Positions 14,177 to 22,918 of a stretch of DNA of 64,000 nt are shown in pieces. Source of the DNA: Vibrio rumoiensis 1S-45 (GTDB lineage: Bacteria > Pseudomonadota > Gammaproteobacteria > Enterobacterales > Vibrionaceae). The notes under the pieces were generated by a model. It was not told the origin of the DNA. It was given only the letters and a program-made list of their open reading frames with translations, and did no database searches. The DNA lies in assembly GCF_000286955.2 (NCBI RefSeq), contig NZ_AJYK02000008.1:1-64000 (forward strand), given 5' to 3'. Numbering within the stretch: the stretch's first letter is position 1; each line of letters opens with the position of its first letter. Position numbers and translations under genes: made by a program.

Positions 14177-14938
14177 ATGTTAAAAAAAGATCAAAAAGTA
14201 TACTGGTGTATCGTTGAGAACAGCGCGTTACATTTGCAAGACAAAACATTGCCTTATGCAACTGCTGAAGCATTGAACCTACCAACAGAGCATGCCATTT
14301 ACATCGGGCAGTTGGAGGGAACACCGTGTTATTGGCTGAATGCGATTGATATCGACTTTGAGCTCGAGATGACGCCATTAAGAGATTTACTCTCCGAGCC
14401 GGAAGCATTATTTTTAATGGCAAGCCGAGCAGTGCAATATGGCCATATGGCAAGCTCTCAACGATTTTGTGCTCAATGTGGTGGTCGTAATCATCTTAAC
14501 CACAATCAGATTGCTATGCAGTGTGGTGAGTGCCGTACTTTGCATTATCCTCGTATCTTCCCATGTATTATTGTGGCGATACGTAAAGATGACCAAATAT
14601 TATTGGCCCAACATGCTCGGCATACCAGTGGTATGCACACAGTGATTGCTGGATTTGTTGAAGTAGGTGAAACGCTTGAACAATGTGTGGCAAGAGAAGT
14701 GAAAGAAGAAACCGGTATTGAAGTGACCAATATTCGGTATTTTGGAAGCCAACCTTGGGCCTTTCCATCGAGCATGATGGTCGCTTTCTTGGCTGATTAT
14801 GCAAGTGGTGAGATTAAAGTGGATAAAACCGAGCTATCGTCAGCGGCTTGGTTTACCAAAGAGGCATTGCCACCGGTAGCACCAGAAGGCACTATTGCAC
14901 GAGCCTTAATCGAACATACATTGGCTAATCCAAGTTGA
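14177..14938 (+). CDS. nudC: NAD(+)/NADH pyrophosphatase NudC (RNA de-NADding)
   Basis: NudC hydrolyses NAD(H) to NMN(H) and AMP and removes NAD caps from the 5' end of RNA. The 253-residue protein has a four-cysteine zinc site (C98, C101, C116, C119). A complete Nudix box runs over residues 159-181 (G-x5-E-x7-REVKEETGI), with catalytic glutamates present. The NudC-specific segment after the box reads SQPWAFPSS, where the usual form is SQPWPFPxS, a small departure. It is divergent from rsd and followed by hemE, with a candidate antisense-strand small RNA in between. Confidence 0.93.
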   Translation: MLKKDQKVYWCIVENSALHLQDKTLPYATAEALNLPTEHAIYIGQLEGTPCYWLNAIDIDFELEMTPLRDLLSEPEALFLMASRAVQYGHMASSQRFCAQCGGRNHLNHNQIAMQCGECRTLHYPRIFPCIIVAIRKDDQILLAQHARHTSGMHTVIAGFVEVGETLEQCVAREVKEETGIEVTNIRYFGSQPWAFPSSMMVAFLADYASGEIKVDKTELSSAAWFTKEALPPVAPEGTIARALIEHTLANPS

Positions 14939-14964
14939 GATAGACAAAACACGGCGTGATAGAT

Positions 14965-15075
14965 AAAAAAAACCTCCGGGTTCGCCGGAGGGGTAAGTAA
15001 GATGTCGTTATGAGATGCTGAACATTCATGTGCTCGAGCTTGTTATCATTTTTATTAGCAATTAGATTGCTAGCC
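14965..15075 (-). ncRNA. Candidate small regulatory RNA between nudC and hemE
   Basis: On the minus strand a terminator ends in eight U: CCTCCGG (14973-14979) pairs with CCGGAGG (14985-14991) around a 5-base loop, followed by T8 (14972-14965). No minus-strand protein gene lies to its right. About 90 bases upstream on the same strand is a good promoter (TTGCTT, 17 bases, AATAAT). A transcript starting at the GG at 15075/15074 would be about 110 bases. It would have a 5' hairpin (TAGCAAT-TAG-ATTGCTA, 15056-15072), an AU-rich middle and the terminator, the layout of Hfq-dependent sRNAs. I do not recognise it as a named sRNA. Confidence 0.55.
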
Positions 15076-15080
15076 AACAA

Positions 15081-15109
15081 ATTATTAACAAATAGCTCAG
15101 TTCAAGCAA
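15081..15109 (-). promoter_or_regulatory. Promoter of the candidate sRNA
   Basis: Reading the minus strand: TTGCTT (15109-15104), 17-base spacer, AATAAT (15086-15081). Five of six bases match the -10 consensus and four of six the -35 consensus, with ideal spacing. Confidence 0.5.
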
Positions 15110-15180
15110 ATATCAAGAGAGTTTAATGTTCAGGAACATGATCTCTATTACAAACCATTAGCAAAATGTGCGCTGTGCAA

Positions 15181-15189
15181 TGGTAGAAT
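15181..15189 (+). promoter_or_regulatory. Candidate extended -10 promoter of hemE
   Basis: TGGTAGAAT is an extended -10 element (TGn followed by TAGAAT, 15184-15189) about 50 bases before hemE. No clear -35 box is present, which is usual for this class. Confidence 0.4.
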
Positions 15190-15237
15190 AAGCCAATACG
15201 AAACAGAATAAAGACTGCCCAATTTTAGGATAGAAAA

Positions 15238-16308
15238 ATGACCGAATTAAAAAATGACCGCTACCTACGCGCTTTACTTAAAGAGCCTGTGGATTACACG
15301 CCAGTATGGATGATGCGCCAAGCGGGTCGTTATTTACCGGAATACCGCCAAACTCGCAGTGTAGCTGGCGATTTCATGTCGTTATGTAAAAATGCAGAAT
15401 TAGCATCAGAAGTTACGCTTCAGCCATTGCGCCGATTCCCTTTAGACGCCGCTATTTTGTTTTCTGATATCTTAACTATTCCAGATGCAATGGGATTAGG
15501 CTTGTATTTTGAAGCCGGTGAAGGGCCTAAATTTGAGCGTCCAATTACCTGCAAAGCGGATGTCGATAAAATCGGCCTGCCTGATCCAGAAGGTGAATTG
15601 CAATATGTGATGAATGCGGTTCGCCAAATTCGTAAAGACTTGCAAGGTGAAGTGCCACTGATTGGCTTTTCTGGTAGCCCGTGGACCTTAGCAACTTACA
15701 TGGTTGAAGGTGGCAGTTCAAAAGCGTTCACTAAAATTAAGAAAATGATGTACGCCGACCCGGCTATTTTGCATGCGTTATTAGATAAGCTGGCTGACAG
15801 TGTTATTGAATATTTGAATGCGCAAATCAAAGCGGGTGCACAATCTGTGATGGTATTTGATACTTGGGGCGGAGTGTTAACCCCGCGCGATTACAATGAT
15901 TTTTCTTTGCAATACATGCATAAAATCGTCGATGGCTTAATTCGTGAGAATGACGGTCGTCGTGTTCCAGTTACCTTGTTCACCAAAAATGGTGGCATGT
16001 GGTTGGAAAAAATCGCGGCAACGGGTTGTGATGCAGTCGGTCTGGATTGGACGATTAACATTGCAGATGCAGTTGCGCGTGTTGGTGACAAAGTGGCATT
16101 GCAAGGCAATATGGACCCATCCATGCTTTATGCTCAGCCAGAGCGTATTCGTCAAGAAGTTGCTACCATTCTTGAAGGCTTTGGTGATGCTGGTACTGGT
16201 CATGTATTTAACTTAGGCCATGGTATTCATTTGGATGTGCCGCCAGAAAATGCCGGTGTATTTGTTGATGCCGTGCATGAGCTTTCAAAGCCGTACCATC
16301 AGAAGTAA
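15238..16308 (+). CDS. hemE: Uroporphyrinogen decarboxylase
   Basis: HemE removes four carboxyl groups from uroporphyrinogen III to give coproporphyrinogen III in heme synthesis (cytoplasm). The 356-residue length is standard. The N-terminal signature [16 protein letters not shown] holds the substrate-binding arginines. The second signature [18 protein letters not shown] and the aspartate-rich [12 protein letters not shown] are present, as is [11 protein letters not shown] near the C-terminus. The position after nudC is as in E. coli. A strong terminator follows. Confidence 0.98.
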   Translation: MTELKNDRYLRALLKEPVDYTPVWMMRQAGRYLPEYRQTRSVAGDFMSLCKNAELASEVTLQPLRRFPLDAAILFSDILTIPDAMGLGLYFEAGEGPKFERPITCKADVDKIGLPDPEGELQYVMNAVRQIRKDLQGEVPLIGFSGSPWTLATYMVEGGSSKAFTKIKKMMYADPAILHALLDKLADSVIEYLNAQIKAGAQSVMVFDTWGGVLTPRDYNDFSLQYMHKIVDGLIRENDGRRVPVTLFTKNGGMWLEKIAATGCDAVGLDWTINIADAVARVGDKVALQGNMDPSMLYAQPERIRQEVATILEGFGDAGTGHVFNLGHGIHLDVPPENAGVFVDAVHELSKPYHQK

Positions 16309-16327
16309 TGGTGATTGAATAAAATGA

Positions 16328-16357
16328 AGCGCAGCCAATTTGGTTGCGCTTTTTTTA
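16328..16357 (+). terminator. Rho-independent terminator of hemE
   Basis: AGCGCAGCC pairs with GGTTGCGCT (one wobble/mismatch) around an AATTT loop, followed by seven T, 20 bases after the hemE stop. Confidence 0.85.
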
Positions 16358-16540
16358 TATCTTGGGATCCTGTCATTTTAAAATGCAGACGAATGCACTG
16401 TTCTGAACAGTTTTTTAATCAGATCCGATCAGTTATGCTTAAATAGCGTAAGATGAAAAAATCAATGTGTGGATACTTACTTTTGAGCCGACGATTATGC
16501 AGTTGGAGACTTGTGGTGGTGGTTATTTAGGATGAAAGGC

Positions 16541-17926
16541 ATGAAACGCAAGAGCAGACTTTCACTGACATGGTTCTCGTTAACCTTGTTTTGCTCATGG
16601 CCAGCATGGTCACAAGACACCAGCTTTCAGCAAGCATGGCAATCACTATTAAAAAATAATGATGGTCTTGCTGCTGAGCGAGCGGGCGTTGAACAAGCTC
16701 AATACAAGCAAGAAGCATTAGGTGCTTTGAATTTACCCAGCGTCACCCTCAGCGCTAACTATACTCGACTTGATGATGATGTGACGGTTTCTCCTTCGCA
16801 ATTGGCAGACAGTACGTCAGTTGGATCGAGCGCTTTGACCCAAGCCTTTGATGGCATGCTCACTTCTACTTTGGTTGAAAAAGATATTTTTACCAGTTCG
16901 ATTCGTGCTATTTGGCCAATTTTTACTGGAGGGCGCATTTCTGCCGCTCAAGACATTGCTTCAGCCCAATCTGATGAAGCAAAATATATGCTAGAAATGA
17001 AGCAGCAAGGTAAATTTGAAGATTTATCTAAGTACTATTTTGGCGTGGTATTGGCTCAGCAAGTTTTACTCACCAGACAAGACGTTGAACGAGGCCTGAA
17101 AGAGCATTTTGATCATGCCAAGAAAATGCAAGAACAAGGTCAAATCGCTCGAGTGCAACGTTTGCAAGCCGAAGTTGCGTACGACAAAGCCAAAGTGGAA
17201 ACTAAGAAAGCACAACGTGATGTTGAAATTGCTCAAATGGCATTAACGCGTTTAATTAAATCCCCCTCTTTAGCCGAGCCTTCAACGAAGCTTTTCATCA
17301 ATCAAAGCTTGCCACCGATGCAAGCCTTCTTAGATAAAACCCTTTCTGATTATCCAGGCTTAAATATCTTGGATGCCAAAGAGAAACAAGCCAATGGGTT
17401 GGTTGAGGTTGAGAAAGGTAAATATTATCCAGAAGTGTACGTATATGGTAATTACAATATTTATAAAGACGATACCCTAGTCGGTGACACGTCACCGGAC
17501 TGGTTGGTCGGCGTTGGCGTGAGTGTGCCATTACTGGATACTTCAGGGCGTTCAGATAAAGTTGGTGCCGCTCACAGTGCCATTAAGAAAGTTGGTTATT
17601 TGAGAGCGCAAGCCAAGCAAGATTTATCCTTGCTGGTGGAAAAAACTTACCGTGAAGCCAATCAAGCATTAGAAGAATATAACGGTCTTGGATCGAATGT
17701 GGATATGGCGGAAGAAAATATTCGCTTGCAGAAAAAAGCTTTTAGCCAAGGGTTATCAACCTCGTTAGATGTGGTGGATGCTGAAATGTATTTAAACAGC
17801 ATAAAAACCCAACGCTCCGCGGCTGCTTATCAATACGTGTTATCACTTTCTCGTTTATTAGCCGTCAGTGGTGAAGTGGACAGTTTCACGCAGTATCAAC
17901 AATATCAAGGATTAGAGGTTCAATAA
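16541..17926 (+). CDS. TolC-family outer-membrane efflux protein
   Basis: A member of the outer-membrane factor family that forms the exit duct of tripartite exporters. An N-terminal signal peptide (basic start, then LTWFSLTLFCSWPAWSQ) is followed by two repeated helix/strand halves rich in alanine and glutamine. The second half has the family-typical GVGVSVPLLDTSGRSDKV. I start it at ATG 16541, with AGGA 8 bases upstream; ATG 16532 and TTG 16511 are alternatives. It is the first gene of a four-gene operon with an HlyD adaptor and two ABC-2 permeases, each gene overlapping or nearly touching the next. The exported substrate is unknown. Confidence 0.85.
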   Translation: MKRKSRLSLTWFSLTLFCSWPAWSQDTSFQQAWQSLLKNNDGLAAERAGVEQAQYKQEALGALNLPSVTLSANYTRLDDDVTVSPSQLADSTSVGSSALTQAFDGMLTSTLVEKDIFTSSIRAIWPIFTGGRISAAQDIASAQSDEAKYMLEMKQQGKFEDLSKYYFGVVLAQQVLLTRQDVERGLKEHFDHAKKMQEQGQIARVQRLQAEVAYDKAKVETKKAQRDVEIAQMALTRLIKSPSLAEPSTKLFINQSLPPMQAFLDKTLSDYPGLNILDAKEKQANGLVEVEKGKYYPEVYVYGNYNIYKDDTLVGDTSPDWLVGVGVSVPLLDTSGRSDKVGAAHSAIKKVGYLRAQAKQDLSLLVEKTYREANQALEEYNGLGSNVDMAEENIRLQKKAFSQGLSTSLDVVDAEMYLNSIKTQRSAAAYQYVLSLSRLLAVSGEVDSFTQYQQYQGLEVQ

Positions 17927-18912
17927 TGCGCTCAACCAAATCTATCATTTTTGCTGTTCTTGCGATTGTTGTGATCGGCTGGCTAAGCTATACCTTTTGG
18001 TTAGCTTATCAGCCAAAAACAGAACGATTCCAAGGGCAAATTGAAGCTCAACAGTATTTGATTTCATCGAAGGTGGCGGGGCGCATTGAGCAAGTCTTGG
18101 TTAAAAAAGGCGATAGGGTGAAGCCTGAACAACCGATCTTTACGCTATTAAGCCCAGAGATTGAAGCAAAATTAGCCCAAGCAAAAGCCGCAGAAGGCGC
18201 TGCGGGTGCGATGGCCGATCAAGCCGAAACGGGGGCGCGTAGCCAAGAGATTGCCGCGGCCCAAGATCAATGGCGCAAAGCAAAAGCGGCTTCCGCATTA
18301 ATGGAGAAAACTTATCAGCGTGTACAAAACTTATATAAAGATGGTGTAGTAGCAGAGCAAAAACGTGATGAGGCCTATACCCAATGGCAAGCGTCTCGTT
18401 ATACCGAACGCTCGGCCTATCAAATGTATCAAATGGCGCAAGAAGGAGCGCGTGATGAAACTAAACGTGCCGCGAAAGCACAAGAGCAACAAGCGGCAGG
18501 TGCGGTTGCAGAAGTTGAAGCTTATGCGGCCGACACTAAAATAGAAAGTTGGCATAACGGTGAAGTCAGTGACATTTTGCTGCATGCCGGTGAGCTAGCA
18601 CCGCAAGGTTTCCCGGTGGTGACGATTGTGGATATGAAAGATGCGTGGGCAATATTTCATGTACGTGAAGATAAATTAAAGCAATTCAAACAAGGCTCAG
18701 AAATTCAGGTATCGATTCCAGCTTTAGGTGACGGGCTTTACACCTTTATCGTTACGCATATTGCCGTGATGGGTGATTTTGCTACTTGGCGTACGACGGA
18801 TTCAAACCAAGGCTTTGATATGCGAACCTTTGAAATGGAAGCTCGACCAATTCAGCCTATTGAGAACTTACGTGTGGGTATGAGTGTCTTGCTCGATTAT
18901 CAAAGTGAGTAA
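17926..18912 (+). CDS. HlyD-family periplasmic adaptor (membrane fusion protein)
   Basis: This subunit links an inner-membrane transporter to the TolC-like channel. The 328-residue protein has one N-terminal membrane anchor (residues about 7-28) and a biotinyl-lipoyl-like domain split into two halves (ISSKVAGRIEQVLVKKGDRV and DILLHAGELAPQGFPVVTI). Between them is an alanine/glutamine-rich coiled-coil hairpin (about residues 75-200), followed by a beta-barrel with VSIPALGDG. It resembles the YhiI/YbhG type. Its ATG overlaps the stop of the TolC-like gene by one base (TAATG), which indicates coupling. Confidence 0.88.
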   Translation: MRSTKSIIFAVLAIVVIGWLSYTFWLAYQPKTERFQGQIEAQQYLISSKVAGRIEQVLVKKGDRVKPEQPIFTLLSPEIEAKLAQAKAAEGAAGAMADQAETGARSQEIAAAQDQWRKAKAASALMEKTYQRVQNLYKDGVVAEQKRDEAYTQWQASRYTERSAYQMYQMAQEGARDETKRAAKAQEQQAAGAVAEVEAYAADTKIESWHNGEVSDILLHAGELAPQGFPVVTIVDMKDAWAIFHVREDKLKQFKQGSEIQVSIPALGDGLYTFIVTHIAVMGDFATWRTTDSNQGFDMRTFEMEARPIQPIENLRVGMSVLLDYQSE

Positions 18913-18917
18913 TTGAT

Positions 18918-20072
18918 ATGCTGGTGCGTGATCACATCACTCAAGAAATCAAAATCATTGGTCAACAACCTTGGCTGAAGGCGATGCTGTTTTGGTTACC
19001 GTTAACCATGTTTTTTGCATTATGGTGGGTATTCGCCAGTGGGACTGCGCGCGATTTACCTATCGGCGTTGTCGATTTTGAGCAAAGCTCGTTATCTCGA
19101 GGCTTAATTCGTTACTACGATGTATCACCAACCCTTGCAGTGACCCAAAGCTTTACATCGGTGCAAAAAGGCAGCGAGGCACTAAAGTCTGGCAATATTT
19201 ATGCCTTAGTGGTGATCCCTAAAGGGTTAAATAAAGATGTATTATTGGGGCATCCACCGACGGTGACGACCTTTTACAATAGCCAATTTATCTTGATTGG
19301 TAAGCTAGTCAATGCTGCGATGCAACAAGCTCAGGGTACTTATAACGCGCAGATCAGCGCCGTTAAAAACATGAGCCACGGCAATGTTCCTCCACAACAA
19401 GCTTTAGCGCAAGCTGTGCCGATTCAAACTCAAATCACGGCTTTATTTAACAGTAATAGTCATTATGGACAGTTTTTGGTTTCCGCTGCGATACCCGCAC
19501 TGTGGCAAATATTTATCGTGGCGACTACGGTTCTCAGTTTTGCCGTTGAGCAGCGTCGAAAAGGTGTGATTGATTGGCTTGGAGAGCACCCGACACAATC
19601 TATTTTGATCAAATTATTACCTTATACCATATTGTTCCTTGCGCAAGGTTTAGTCTTTTTATGGGCAATGTATGGTTGGTTAGAGTGGCCAATGCATGGC
19701 AGTTGGGGGATTCTATTGCTCGGGCAGTTTTTGATGGTGCTCGCATGCCAAAGTGTTGGGGCGTTATTTTTTATGCTCACTCAAGATGCCACCCGTTCCA
19801 TGAGCTTTGTTGCGGCGTTTACTGCGCCGGCTTTTGCATTCATGGGGATTACTTTCCCCTCAACTGATATGCCGATGCTGGCGCAAATATGGCGTAATTT
19901 ATTACCCGTTAGTCATTATATTGATGTGCAAGTCAAGCAGGTGAATAACGGAATAGGGCTCGATCAAGCGAGCGGGCAATTGTTGGTTCTCGCGTTATTT
20001 AGCAGCTTGTTGATTGTGGTGATATTTAAAGCGCGTGCACTTACCAATGGTACTCAGCGAGGACAAGCATAA
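18918..20072 (+). CDS. ABC-2 type exporter permease, first of a pair
   Basis: An inner-membrane permease of the ABC-2 (YhhJ/YbhS-like) type. The 384-residue protein has one membrane segment near residues 25-42, then a large periplasmic domain (about 45-185). Five or six clustered membrane segments follow in the C-terminal half, including the region with FTAPAFAFMGITFPSTDMP. This domain order is typical for the family. It lies 5 bases after the HlyD gene and overlaps the next permease by one base. No ATP-binding subunit is encoded in the operon. Confidence 0.85.
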   Translation: MLVRDHITQEIKIIGQQPWLKAMLFWLPLTMFFALWWVFASGTARDLPIGVVDFEQSSLSRGLIRYYDVSPTLAVTQSFTSVQKGSEALKSGNIYALVVIPKGLNKDVLLGHPPTVTTFYNSQFILIGKLVNAAMQQAQGTYNAQISAVKNMSHGNVPPQQALAQAVPIQTQITALFNSNSHYGQFLVSAAIPALWQIFIVATTVLSFAVEQRRKGVIDWLGEHPTQSILIKLLPYTILFLAQGLVFLWAMYGWLEWPMHGSWGILLLGQFLMVLACQSVGALFFMLTQDATRSMSFVAAFTAPAFAFMGITFPSTDMPMLAQIWRNLLPVSHYIDVQVKQVNNGIGLDQASGQLLVLALFSSLLIVVIFKARALTNGTQRGQA

Positions 20073-21229
20073 TGAGCTGGTGGCATGTGTTTCGCTGCGA
20101 ACTAAAAACGATTTACACCAATCCGGCTTTATTGTTAACGGTTTTTGGTGGGATAGTGATGTACTCTTTTTTGTACCCATTGCCTTATAGCCAACAATTG
20201 CCCAGAGATCAGTCGATTGTGGTGGTTAATCTAGATAATACGTCAACCAGCCGAGAACTTGAGCGTATGGTTGATGCCACTCCGCAAGTGTCCATTACTC
20301 AACATGTTTATAGTTTGGAAGCGGCTCAGCAATTGCTTAATCAAGGTGATGTGCATGGCATCTTATTGATTCCTCGCCATTTCAGTCGCGACTTACTCTT
20401 AGGGAAAAGTCCAACCTTAGCTTATGCCGGCGATGCGGCCTATTTTTTAGTTTATGGTACGGTCGTTGAAGGGCTCGCAACCGCTGGGGGAACCTTATCC
20501 GCCAAAGCGAAAGTGTCTCGAATGGTCATGTCGGGGGAGAATTTAGTATTAGCTTCACAGCAATACGCGCCAATTCACTTATCCATGCAACCTGTATTTA
20601 ATCCAACCAATGGCTACATTAACTACATTGTCCCAGCGGTCTTTGTGCTTATCTTGCATCAAACCTTGTTGATAGCGGCTGGTTTACTCGGCGGTGGGCA
20701 AAATGAACAAAGGCAAGCGAATAAAAAAGGCTATTGGAGTGAGTGCCAACCCATCGATTTATGGTCGACTCGCACGCTAATCCTATTACTGACGTATATC
20801 CCATTGGTGATGTATTACTTTGGTTTTAGTTTTGAGTTTTATGGCATTAGCAAACTGGCTTCAATTTGGCATTTATTTGCTATGACTTTACCGTTCTTAT
20901 TAGCGGTGATTTTTACCGGTATGGTCATTGGCGAGCTCATTCCAAGGCGTGAAATCGCCACCGTGATTGTGGTGCTGAGTTCTTTACCTTTAGTTTTTTG
21001 TGCCGGCTTTGTGTGGCCAATCTCCGAATTGCCGAGAGTGTTGTATTGGCTAGCTCAGTTTGCACCATCCACACCTGCAATTAATGGTTTCCTTCGGTTA
21101 AACCAAATGGGGGCTAGCTTTGAACAAGTGTTGCCTTATTTTTGGCAATTATGGGTGCAAGTGTTGGTGTATGGAGCGTTAGCATTGTGGTTAATGAAAC
21201 GAAAATCGACCGTTAACTCTATAGCGTAG
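20072..21229 (+). CDS. ABC-2 type exporter permease, second of a pair
   Basis: A 385-residue paralogue of the preceding permease. It shows the same layout: an N-terminal membrane anchor, a periplasmic domain with DQSIVVVNLDNTSTSRELE, and a cluster of C-terminal membrane segments with VFCAGFVWPISELP. The pair probably forms the heterodimeric membrane core of the exporter. The ATG overlaps the upstream stop (TAATG). It ends the operon. A weak hairpin (ATACCC...GGGTAT, 21258-21281) follows, and the converging UDG-like gene begins its stop at 21284. Confidence 0.85.
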   Translation: MSWWHVFRCELKTIYTNPALLLTVFGGIVMYSFLYPLPYSQQLPRDQSIVVVNLDNTSTSRELERMVDATPQVSITQHVYSLEAAQQLLNQGDVHGILLIPRHFSRDLLLGKSPTLAYAGDAAYFLVYGTVVEGLATAGGTLSAKAKVSRMVMSGENLVLASQQYAPIHLSMQPVFNPTNGYINYIVPAVFVLILHQTLLIAAGLLGGGQNEQRQANKKGYWSECQPIDLWSTRTLILLLTYIPLVMYYFGFSFEFYGISKLASIWHLFAMTLPFLLAVIFTGMVIGELIPRREIATVIVVLSSLPLVFCAGFVWPISELPRVLYWLAQFAPSTPAINGFLRLNQMGASFEQVLPYFWQLWVQVLVYGALALWLMKRKSTVNSIA

Positions 21230-21257
21230 TAAATCTATCCGCGTAATAGATAAACAT

Positions 21258-21281
21258 ATACCCTTCAATTATTCTGGGTAT
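21258..21281. repeat. Short inverted repeat between convergent genes
   Basis: ATACCC (21258-21263) and GGGTAT (21276-21281) form a small hairpin in the 54-base gap between the exporter operon and the UDG-like gene. It may be a weak terminator, or a degenerate copy of the element at 39427 and 52417. Confidence 0.35.
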
Positions 21282-21283
21282 CA

Positions 21284-21868
21284 TCACTTCAAATACTGAT
21301 GCACTTGCTGTTGCAGATAAGGAATAACGTCTTGTTCAAACCAAGGGTTTTTCTTTAACCAAATATTGTTGCGCGGAGATGGGTGCGGCAAAGGAATAAA
21401 TTTGGGCGCCCATTGCTGCCACGCTTGAACCGTTTCTGTCAGAGTGTTTGGCTTATCGTTTAAATAATATTGTTGTGCGTATTGCCCTATCAATAAAATG
21501 AACTCGATATTGGGCAGTTGCTCTAATAGCGCTTGGTGCCATTGTGGTGCGCACTCTTTACGTGGTGCTAAATCGCCACTTTTCCCTTTTCCTGGATAGC
21601 AGAACCCCATCGGCATAATCGCCAGTTTTTCGGGGTGATAAAAGGTTTCTTTATCGATTCCCATCCACTGCCGTAACCGATCGCCACTGGCATCATTGAA
21701 GGGAATGCCACTTTGATGAACTTTTAAGCCCGGAGCTTGCCCGATGATTAACACTTTAGCATTCGGATGAGCTTGAACCACAGGTCGGCAGCCGTGCTCT
21801 AGAAACGAAGCACAAGTTTGGCACTGTGATATTTTTTGCATCAACTCATCAAAGCTAAATGAGCCCAT
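21284..21868 (-). CDS. Uracil-DNA glycosylase family protein
   Basis: A 194-residue protein of the UDG superfamily fold. The N-terminal part has CQTCASFLEHGCRP. The active-site-like motif GQAPG follows at about residue 43, with the downstream IPFNDASGDRLRQWMG. The C-terminal motif PHPSPRN matches the second UDG motif. Members of this uncharacterised branch are common in gammaproteobacteria; the natural substrate is not established. Its ATG overlaps the stop of the upstream dehydrogenase gene (TAATG), so the two are translated together. Confidence 0.8.
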   Translation of the reverse strand: MGSFSFDELMQKISQCQTCASFLEHGCRPVVQAHPNAKVLIIGQAPGLKVHQSGIPFNDASGDRLRQWMGIDKETFYHPEKLAIMPMGFCYPGKGKSGDLAPRKECAPQWHQALLEQLPNIEFILLIGQYAQQYYLNDKPNTLTETVQAWQQWAPKFIPLPHPSPRNNIWLKKNPWFEQDVIPYLQQQVHQYLK

Positions 21869-22806
21869 TAATAGCCTCGCTCGAAATTTACTTCATTTAA
21901 TAGTGGTTGTTGGTTCATCCATCGTTGGACGTTTTGTTCAAATATCTCAAAGACTTGTTCGGGAAAGCTGGTGGCTGCGATATGCGGCGTGACGGTGACT
22001 TTAGGGTGTTGCCAATAAGGGTGAGTTGCGGCGATAGGTTCGACGGCAAATACATCCAAGAATGCATGGGCAACCCAGTGATGTTCCAACGCGACTAATA
22101 AGCCCTCATCATCAATCACATCGCCACGCCCAACATTAAAGAGCAATGCATCACGACAATGTGATAAATGTGATTGGTTAATCAGCTTACGAGTGCGCTG
22201 GGTGCTAGGTAGGGTATTCACGATGATGTCCGCTTGGCTTAGCGCGCTATCAAGCTCATCAATTGAATAACATTGCTCAAAGGTGCTTTCTTTAGGCGTT
22301 ATGCCACTACGATTAACACCAATAACCAAAAAGCCTAACGCTGAGGCGGTTTGAGCAAGCTTAGCCCCTATTGACCCTGTGCCTAAAATGATCATTTTTT
22401 TGTTGGCAACGGATTGATAAGCGTGAGGCTGCCAGAGTGCTTGTTGCTGCTGCTGTTGATATTGCTGAAAATGTCGAAAGTAGCTTAATGAATAACCGAG
22501 CACATATTCACTGATCAGTTGGCCAAATATTCCCTTCACATTGGTGAGTTGATAATCTTTGCGTAATGACGGTTCGGTTAATGCATCAATCCCAGTAAAG
22601 GTTGATTGGACCCACGAAAGCTTGGGGAATTCATGCAATTGAGTGGCAAGCAGAGGTGGATCAGCCAGTATAATTGTGGCTTGTGTTTTATCATCCGTAA
22701 TAGGCAGTGTTTTTAGGCTAGATTGCTGCAATAGCTGGCGGTAAACCTCGGCCTGATTTGACTTAATGTACAATAATGCCGGTTGCTGCTGGGGGGGGAA
22801 CGTCAT
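21868..22806 (-). CDS. D-2-hydroxyacid dehydrogenase (NAD-dependent)
   Basis: A 312-residue member of the D-isomer 2-hydroxyacid dehydrogenase family, which interconverts 2-keto acids and D-2-hydroxy acids. The NAD-binding Rossmann motif is GTGSIG (about residue 141). Catalytic residues are in NVGRGDVIDDEGL (arginine), DVFAVEPI (glutamate) and VTPHIAA (histidine). It resembles GhrA-type glyoxylate/hydroxypyruvate reductases, but the substrate cannot be fixed from sequence. It forms a two-gene operon with the UDG-like gene. Confidence 0.83.
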   Translation of the reverse strand: MTFPPQQQPALLYIKSNQAEVYRQLLQQSSLKTLPITDDKTQATIILADPPLLATQLHEFPKLSWVQSTFTGIDALTEPSLRKDYQLTNVKGIFGQLISEYVLGYSLSYFRHFQQYQQQQQQALWQPHAYQSVANKKMIILGTGSIGAKLAQTASALGFLVIGVNRSGITPKESTFEQCYSIDELDSALSQADIIVNTLPSTQRTRKLINQSHLSHCRDALLFNVGRGDVIDDEGLLVALEHHWVAHAFLDVFAVEPIAATHPYWQHPKVTVTPHIAATSFPEQVFEIFEQNVQRWMNQQPLLNEVNFERGY

Positions 22807-22918
22807 TTAATTAACCTTATTCGCTGCTTTTTTTATAAAATCGAATGCTTTTTCAAGTAAACGATTCGGTTATCAAGTACACTTCTGCTGTCTTTTTTTT
22901 GATTATGTTTTGAGTATT

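Noticed and set aside
16358..22906. Genomic island or prophage signature
   Set aside because: No integrase, transposase, att repeats or tRNA were seen; gene content alone does not justify calling a mobile element.
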